Below are positions 59,301 to 64,000 of a stretch of DNA of 64,000 nucleotides, piece after piece. The first letter of the stretch is position 1, and every line of letters begins with the position of its first letter. This stretch comes from Sphaerisporangium album (lineage in GTDB: Bacteria; Actinomycetota; Actinomycetes; Streptosporangiales; Streptosporangiaceae): assembly GCF_003323745.1 (NCBI RefSeq), contig NZ_QOIL01000032.1, positions 23,995-87,994 on the forward strand, written 5' to 3'. The translations under genes were made by a program, and so were the position numbers. The notes under the pieces were generated by a model. That model did no database searches and was not told where the DNA came from. It saw only the letters and a program-made list of their open reading frames with translations.

Positions 59301-62274
59301 TGAATACTTCAGCGGCTTGATCGACGAGCTACGCATCTACAACTACCCGCAGAACGCCCAGCAACTCCAAGCCGACATGAATGCCCAGGTCGCCCCACCG
59401 ATCCCAGGCAACCCGCCCTCAGCACCGGGCACACTGACCGCCAACCCAGGCGAAGGCAAGATCGCCCTGGCTTGGCAGGCCGCCACCGACGACTACGGCA
59501 TCAGCGGCTACGAGATCCACCGCTCCAAGCAGGCGGATTTCACTCCGTCGAACACCACAAAACTCACCACGGTAACAGGACTGTCCTACACCAATACCGA
59601 CCTGCCCGGCACCGGCACCTATTACTACCGGGTGATCGCCCTGGACAACACAGGGCAGCCTGGCGCCTCTTCCAATCGGGTGGCAGCCAACCTCAAAACT
59701 CTGACCATCCGCATCGACAACATCACCTCTGATCAGGCGGTCGACAAAGCCTACGAACTCGGCAGTCCGGAGACCTTCAAACTCAAGATCAAGGCCTGCC
59801 TCACCGGCTACCCCGACCTGTGCAACGAATCGCCCTACTACCGCATCACTACGGACGCGCCCTTCCCGCCGTCCAGCTTGGAAACGGGTTTAGCAGCTCC
59901 ATCGCAGCCGATCCTGTCCGGTGTCGTCTCTCGCCCCTCAAGCGGCCTCGTCACCGCTAAGTTCTTCCTGTACGACAGCAGTGGGGCACCGATCGGCACG
60001 ACTCCCTTCGGGGAACGAGAGGTCAACGGAGGCGCGCGTGCGAGCCTCCAGATCCCCGAGAATATGACGCAGGCGGGTCGCACCTACAAGTGGCAGATGC
60101 AAGCCTGTGTGTCAACGAGCTGTACCGCGAAGACGGCCCCCGTGAGCTTCAATGTTCCGGGAACACCGACTGAGCCCGAAGAGACGGTCAGGCACCTCAC
60201 GCTGCTGAAAGACAATCTCGTCATCAAGGTGGCGAAGACCGGCTCCGCTGCGTGTGACGGCGGCCCTTGTCCGCTTGCCGACTCCACCACGATGCGCTTC
60301 GGCGGTAGCGGAGAAGAGAAGACGGTAACGGTTCTCGGAATCCGACTGAACGAGCTTCCTGATGGCGCCGGAGTCTCTGAGGCCGTCCTGAATCTCGGCA
60401 CCCCCACATGCTCGGCAGGGAATTGCCCGTCCGATGCCGTGATCAATGCCGTTCCGTTGAAGAGCCCTGTGACGGCCGACACCTTGGGAGCCTCCCTCGT
60501 CGGAGACGTGGAAGATCACACCTCGTACAGCTTGCCGATCACAGCGCCACAGGCGAATATTGCTGGCAGTGAATATCAGTGGCTGCTTCTCTCGTCAAAC
60601 AAGGACGATGTAATCACTTTCGCTGAATCCGGGAGTGCACAACAGCCGTCCATAGCGCTGACTTATCTCCCCGCTGGGCCGCCGAGCAAGGTGTTGAACC
60701 TGAGTTCATCCCCGGGTGACGGCGGGGCGATAGCTAGTTGGGGGGTGCCGGAGACCAGTGGCGGGGCGGTGCTTTTAGACGGGTACGACGTCGAAGTCTC
60801 CAACGGTAACACTGTGGTTCGTACCATAGAAGCATCCCAGCCAACGGTCGCCATCTCCGGACTGACGAACGGCATCTCCTACACAATCAGAGTTCGTGCG
60901 AGGAACGATTTCGGAGCAAGCGACTGGGAATCTACATCTGTGACTCCCAATTCCGTGCCGGCGCCGCCTACGCCGTCACAGCCATGCGACCCGAACGTAG
61001 ACATGCCACGTGATCCCGACGGTCAGCCGGCATCGGTCAACCAGGCATATTCGGAGAGAATTAGAAATTACTATCAGGCCCAGGATGCAATCCTCGAAGG
61101 CCGCGCGACGACGGTTTGGGAAGCGCCCGGGGTGACCCCGGATGCGCCGATTACCGCCAAGTTGTCGGTCCTGAATACTCAGCTGATTGCTGACAAGGAG
61201 GCCGCAGATGCCGAGGGTCTGACGCGCACTGATTCCACGGTTATGGTCGATAATGTAGTTGCACAGATAGCAAGCGGTGGGACGGTGCGTGTGACCGCGA
61301 CCGTCGATCGGAACTGGAACGAGACGTCGCAAAATGCGGCATCGGCCACCCAAGAGGGTACCGGGCAGACGGCCTCTGGGCAGATCGATCCAAGTGGCCC
61401 GCCCACGATCTCCGTGTTTATCTTCGACAGGTGCGGCGATCTGACCATTGTCGACGTGCCTTTCGAAGTAGAGGAGGATCCGACGGACCTCCACGACACG
61501 GATCCGCCTGGTGGGCATTGTGGATCGGCAGGTGTTTCGTCAGCAAGTACCTTGTCTGCAGGTGCTGCGTGCAGCACCGGCGTACCGGTGGGCACCTACC
61601 AATGGGTTACGTGGGCCGGGAATCTCGGCAGAGAGCGTGATAGCAAGACGGGCAAAATTCAACCGGGCAAGTCATGGCATACCTTCGTCCAGAACTACTC
61701 GAACTGGGAGATACCTGGAACGTACAACGAATGGCGTGAGAAGTGGGAAGTCAGAGATCTACGCAGCCTGCTGCAGTTGTTCCCGGCTACCAAAAAGCAA
61801 TGGAATTCCGGTTACGGGAAGTACTTGGTGGCGCACGCGAAGCTCCAGATCAAGAGTGAAGCATGCTTCCGAACGACCGAGACGGAGGTGGTTGACAACG
61901 TCGGATTCACGGTGGGCACGGACACATACGGTAGCGTCGGCACGCAATTCAAGACCACGACCGGCTACAAATGCATCCCCTATTCTCGCACGCTGGGCAA
62001 GGGTATGGATCCGACCCTGTCGACCGGCGTTGGGTGGCTCACCGCAGAGTGTCTTCGTAACTGCTCCATCTCGCACTATCGTCACCACACAACTGCCAAA
62101 CTGCTCCTGACCTTCAGGGCCAAGAGCGGCAGAATGAGAGAGGCCGAGGTCGTGACCGACATCGAGGCCGAGACGAGGAGGCATCCACCGCAGACCCCAT
62201 ACCCCGATGGTTCGTTCGACGCCCCTGTCAATAAAGTCGGCTCGACTCTGAAAACGCCGATTCTTGAAGGTTAG
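56318..62274 (+). CDS. Giant secreted DNRLRE-LamG-FN3 surface protein, frameshifted near its N-terminus
   Basis: About 1,985 residues if one base missing near 56592 is restored. ATG 56318 (GGAAAGGA upstream) opens a signal peptide (RRAIAATSASVLVVSLLTAGAASSAVA) and RAAIEDAKRQNQPIAVTGVFTE; the second frame continues with NLEDLGFPDGHLVTDSYTGPAQLKQADGSW and runs to 62274. Domains in order: a DNRLRE module (57330-57850; YRRSFIQFNTAPISGKAVISASMQLYGNWT), a Thr-Pro linker (~58020-58125), two LamG-type jelly rolls (58131-58744, 58783-59391), an FN3 (~59410-59695), a beta region, a second FN3 (~60670-60955), and a Cys-containing C-terminal domain of unknown type. Base composition falls from about 59.8 kb on. 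It is probably a surface or secreted adhesin-like protein. A reading stop in the first frame would otherwise truncate it at ~117 residues. Confidence 0.8.
58131..59391 (+). repeat. Tandem duplication of a LamG-encoding segment
   Basis: Two ~610-base segments (58131-58744 and 58783-59391) encode closely similar LamG domains. The words FNGSSSWVTIPHAASLRL, GALHIGGNT and WGEYFSG occur in both, and the DNA is largely conserved as well, indicating a fairly recent internal duplication. Confidence 0.8.
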
Positions 62275-62285
62275 AAACTGACGGG

Positions 62286-62316
62286 CTGGGGCGGCAGACT
62301 AAGTTCGCCGCCCCAG
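62286..62316. terminator. Hairpin terminator after the giant gene
   Basis: CTGGGGCGGC (62286-62295) and GCCGCCCCAG (62307-62316) are perfect inverted arms around 11 bases, starting 11 bases after the giant gene's stop. Confidence 0.75.
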
Positions 62317-62338
62317 TTCCGTGGGTCGATATGATTTT

Positions 62339-62348
62339 GTAACGTTAC
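62339..62348. promoter_or_regulatory. GTAACGTTAC palindrome beside a TATGAT -10
   Basis: A perfect 10-base palindrome follows TATGAT (62330-62335) in the short region between the terminator and the next gene. Candidate promoter/operator for the gene starting near 62396. Confidence 0.4.
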
Positions 62349-62395
62349 TTAAGAGAGACGGCAGGTCTGGCTTGAGATCCACCAGGTGGAAGGTG

Positions 62396-63226
62396 ATGCT
62401 CGTTTGCGGCTTTGTGGCGTTGTTCATGGTCGTGGTCATACCCCTGATCGCAACACAGACGGGGCGACATGGGTTGCTGGGATGTGAGCGGCTCAGGCTG
62501 GTCGCGCTCAACGCGTTCGCCGCGACGAATCCCGACTATATTCTTGATTCCGGCGTCGGTGACGATGCGCAGGATTGCGATTCTAACTATCGCGACGTCC
62601 TTTCCGTGCACATCGGGCCTCGAATGGCCATGGCGGATCCGCCCTACTGGTCGGACGAGATCAGTGAGCGATCGCGTTCGGCGGTGCAAGTCCCGTCGGT
62701 CCAGCCCTGGAGAATGACAAATATTCTCGCGGCGATGGACGAAGACGAGCCTACTCGTTTGTTCGGGGACACTCGAGCGTTCATTGAGAAGGCTCGTGGT
62801 GATTCGGTCTTGCGTCATTCCGCTGTTCAAGTCGTAATTTATCTTGACAAGGCCGTCTCTGAGTCGGCGATGAGAAAGATCTGGCCGGATCCTGGTGTGA
62901 TTTTTCTGTCAGGGCCGCTGGCGGGAAAGCCTCTGTCCTGGGAGCCGACCAGTTTCTGTCGCTATCGAGGGTTCGACACGTGTCACTTGAGCGGAAATGC
63001 TGAGCCGTTGGTGACCGAGTTTCGACGTTGGGTGTCACTCCTTGAGCCCAAGGACTCCCCGGTACTGGAACAATTCGGCTTGAATATTGCCGATTTGAGA
63101 TCTCGTGCGAGCGAGGGGCTTGTTTACGGGTTCACTGCGAAGAACATCCCGGACAGCATCAGCAAGCTGGTCGCCGATCCACGAGTGAGAGCAGCGTTCG
63201 TAGTGGACGTACGGCCCCCTGAATAA
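62396..63226 (+). CDS. Membrane-anchored protein of unknown function
   Basis: 276 residues from ATG 62396, chosen because GGTGGAAGG lies just upstream; TTG 62372 or GTG 62321 would add a basic N-terminal stretch (KRDGRSGLRSTRWK), which would suit a membrane anchor, but GTG 62321 lies almost against the terminator. One hydrophobic helix (LVCGFVALFMVVVIPLIA) is followed by an extracytoplasmic domain with several cysteines (LLGCERLR, AQDCDSNYRD, SFCRYRGFDTCHLSG). No family was recognised. The C-terminal half (VVIYLDKAVSESAMRKIW, LVADPRVRAAFVVDVRPPE) reads like a sensor or proteinase-inhibitor-like domain, without proof. Lower GC than the left part of the window. Confidence 0.6.
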   Translation: MLVCGFVALFMVVVIPLIATQTGRHGLLGCERLRLVALNAFAATNPDYILDSGVGDDAQDCDSNYRDVLSVHIGPRMAMADPPYWSDEISERSRSAVQVPSVQPWRMTNILAAMDEDEPTRLFGDTRAFIEKARGDSVLRHSAVQVVIYLDKAVSESAMRKIWPDPGVIFLSGPLAGKPLSWEPTSFCRYRGFDTCHLSGNAEPLVTEFRRWVSLLEPKDSPVLEQFGLNIADLRSRASEGLVYGFTAKNIPDSISKLVADPRVRAAFVVDVRPPE

Positions 63227-63297
63227 GGAGAAGACGGGTCTGGAAGAGCCAGGCGACCGGCTCCCCTGGCGTCTGATCGGCCGTACAGGACGGTCGA

Positions 63298-63720
63298 TCA
63301 GACGTCTTCGGTCGAGTGGAAGGGTGGCATCCACTCACCGGGGTGATCGATAGTCCGCTGTGCTTCCGAGGATGGGCTCCAGGTGTTGCCGAGTTCGAAC
63401 CATGTCGTGGTGCTCGCCCTGGAGTCGCGGGTGAACCCCCATCGCGTCGCCATGACGTCGACGAGCTTCATGCCTCGCCCTGATTCCAGGAGCATTCCTC
63501 TTGAACACAAGCAGGGGACGGTCTCGCCGCCACCATCGGGCACTTCGATGCGCAGCGCGCCATCGACGTCCAGCACTGCGACGGTCACCGAGCCACCTCG
63601 CCCACTGGCGCTGTGACGGAGACTGTTTCCGATCAGCTCGCTGAGTAGAAGCCTGCTGGTCTCGACATCCCGGTGGTCGGCGCCGAGAAGTTTCATGACA
63701 AAGCGGCGGGCTTCTGCCAC
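63298..63720 (-). CDS. HATPase_c_2 regulator, N-terminally truncated
   Basis: 140 residues from GTG 63720. N box (ETSRLLLSELIGNSLRHSASGRGG), VTVAVLDVDGALRIEVPDGGGE and GRGMKLVDVMATRWGF are all present, so the catalytic core is intact. The usual N-terminal segment of such proteins (about 20 residues, ending in a PG-S-SV-AAR pattern) can be read upstream only without a start codon: LGALTIPGSGESVAEARRFV. The gene therefore looks truncated, right where an XRE-DUF5753 fragment begins on the other strand. It is probably a leftover of a WhiJ-type cluster like the one at 34.5-36.6 kb. Confidence 0.7.
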   Translation of the reverse strand: MAEARRFVMKLLGADHRDVETSRLLLSELIGNSLRHSASGRGGSVTVAVLDVDGALRIEVPDGGGETVPCLCSRGMLLESGRGMKLVDVMATRWGFTRDSRASTTTWFELGNTWSPSSEAQRTIDHPGEWMPPFHSTEDV

Positions 63721-63764
63721 GGACTCCCCGGAACCTGGGATGGTCAGTGCCCCAAGGACGATCC

Positions 63765-63899
63765 GAGCTCGTACCAGGGCTGCTACAGACCGACGAGTAC
63801 GCTCGCGCGGTCATCACCGCCGTCCGGCCTGGGTTGTCCCCTGATGAGACCGAGCGTCGCGTCGAAGCTCGGATGAGAGCGGTCACGTGGAACTCTTGA
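63765..63899 (+). pseudogene. XRE-DUF5753 regulator fragment
   Basis: An open stretch reads ELVPGLLQTDEYARAVITAV followed by RPGLSPDETERRVEARMRAV and stops at TGA 63897. This is the middle of a DUF5753 domain (compare VPGLLQTEGYARAV at 36.1 kb) with the HTH and the C-terminus missing. It abuts the truncated HATPase gene on the opposite strand. Confidence 0.75.
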
Positions 63900-64000
63900 T
63901 CAGCGGACAGAAAAGTCGAGGCTGACGGACAGCGGTTCCTGGTCGGCGGCCATCAAAAGTCCTGGTCAATGGCCAGGTTGATCTCCTGATCCTGTCCGTG
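63900..64000. other. End of window, possible insertion-element edge
   Basis: No gene is visible. The sequence has repeated AAAAGTC words (63912-63918 and 63956-63962) and GGTCGGCGGCCATCA, which recall the multi-repeat ends of IS21-like elements. Too little sequence to decide. Confidence 0.2.

Overview
The window is high-GC actinobacterial chromosome. DUF397/XRE-DUF5753/HATPase regulator sets, an S-adenosyl methyltransferase of the DUF574 type, a secreted CE1 esterase with a CBM2 module, a TIGR03118 propeller and many GTG starts with 4-base gene overlaps suggest a Streptosporangiales-type mycelial actinomycete (genus not determinable from sequence alone). No rRNA, tRNA or CRISPR array was seen.

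Left end (1-9.2 kb): a bacterial microcompartment locus with the gene content of the Rhodococcus/Mycobacterium microcompartment (RMM, aminoacetone/1-amino-2-propanol utilisation). A divergent APC permease faces a tightly overlapping operon: PLP phospho-lyase/aminotransferase, CoA-acylating aldehyde dehydrogenase, tandem-domain shell protein, a small BMC-associated protein, a pentameric vertex protein, a hexameric shell protein, a second tandem-domain shell protein, aminopropanol kinase, SDR dehydrogenase and a GntR/UTRA regulator. The expected route is amino alcohol to phospho-amino alcohol to propionaldehyde (inside the shell) to propionyl-CoA.

9.2-16.6 kb: a NarL-type two-component system with a small membrane protein, a DUF4239-like membrane protein coupled to a proline-rich anchored protein, the CE1-CBM2 esterase with xylanase-type palindromes upstream, and a secreted TIGR03118 protein. 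16.6-28.6 kb: a probable sugar-acid catabolic regulon: ABC importer (its ATPase carries an apparent 1-base frameshift), DapA-family lyase/aldolase, RraA-like protein, FCD-GntR regulator, IlvD/Edd-type dehydratase and a TIM-barrel protein. A TGATATAYCA palindrome recurs at three promoters. An HxlR/MFS pair is embedded in it.

28.6-36.6 kb: GCS2-family ligase, CbiX-like protein, zinc-ribbon membrane protein, Bcr/CflA exporter, DUF574 methyltransferase and a WhiJ-type regulatory cluster (HATPase, DUF397, XRE-DUF5753) with unusual mini-ORFs and twin palindromes. 36.7-42.3 kb: M1 peptidase, D,D-carboxypeptidase and an OmpR-type two-component system, bounded by 39-bp imperfect direct repeats, then a DUF72 protein. 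42.6-48.9 kb: SWIM protein - giant DUF6493-like protein - RecD2 helicase. 48.9-55.4 kb: acyltransferase, an aromatic-amino-acid-lyase homologue lacking the canonical MIO triad, a CoA-transferase relic, an Lrp regulator and a DUF885 peptidase.

Right end (55.4-64 kb): a visibly lower-GC accessory stretch with a ~1,985-residue secreted DNRLRE/LamG/FN3 protein (one apparent frameshift near its N-terminus), a membrane-anchored partner of unknown function, and a truncated HATPase abutting an XRE-DUF5753 fragment. Three independent 1-base losses in or beside short homopolymers raise the possibility of assembly errors.
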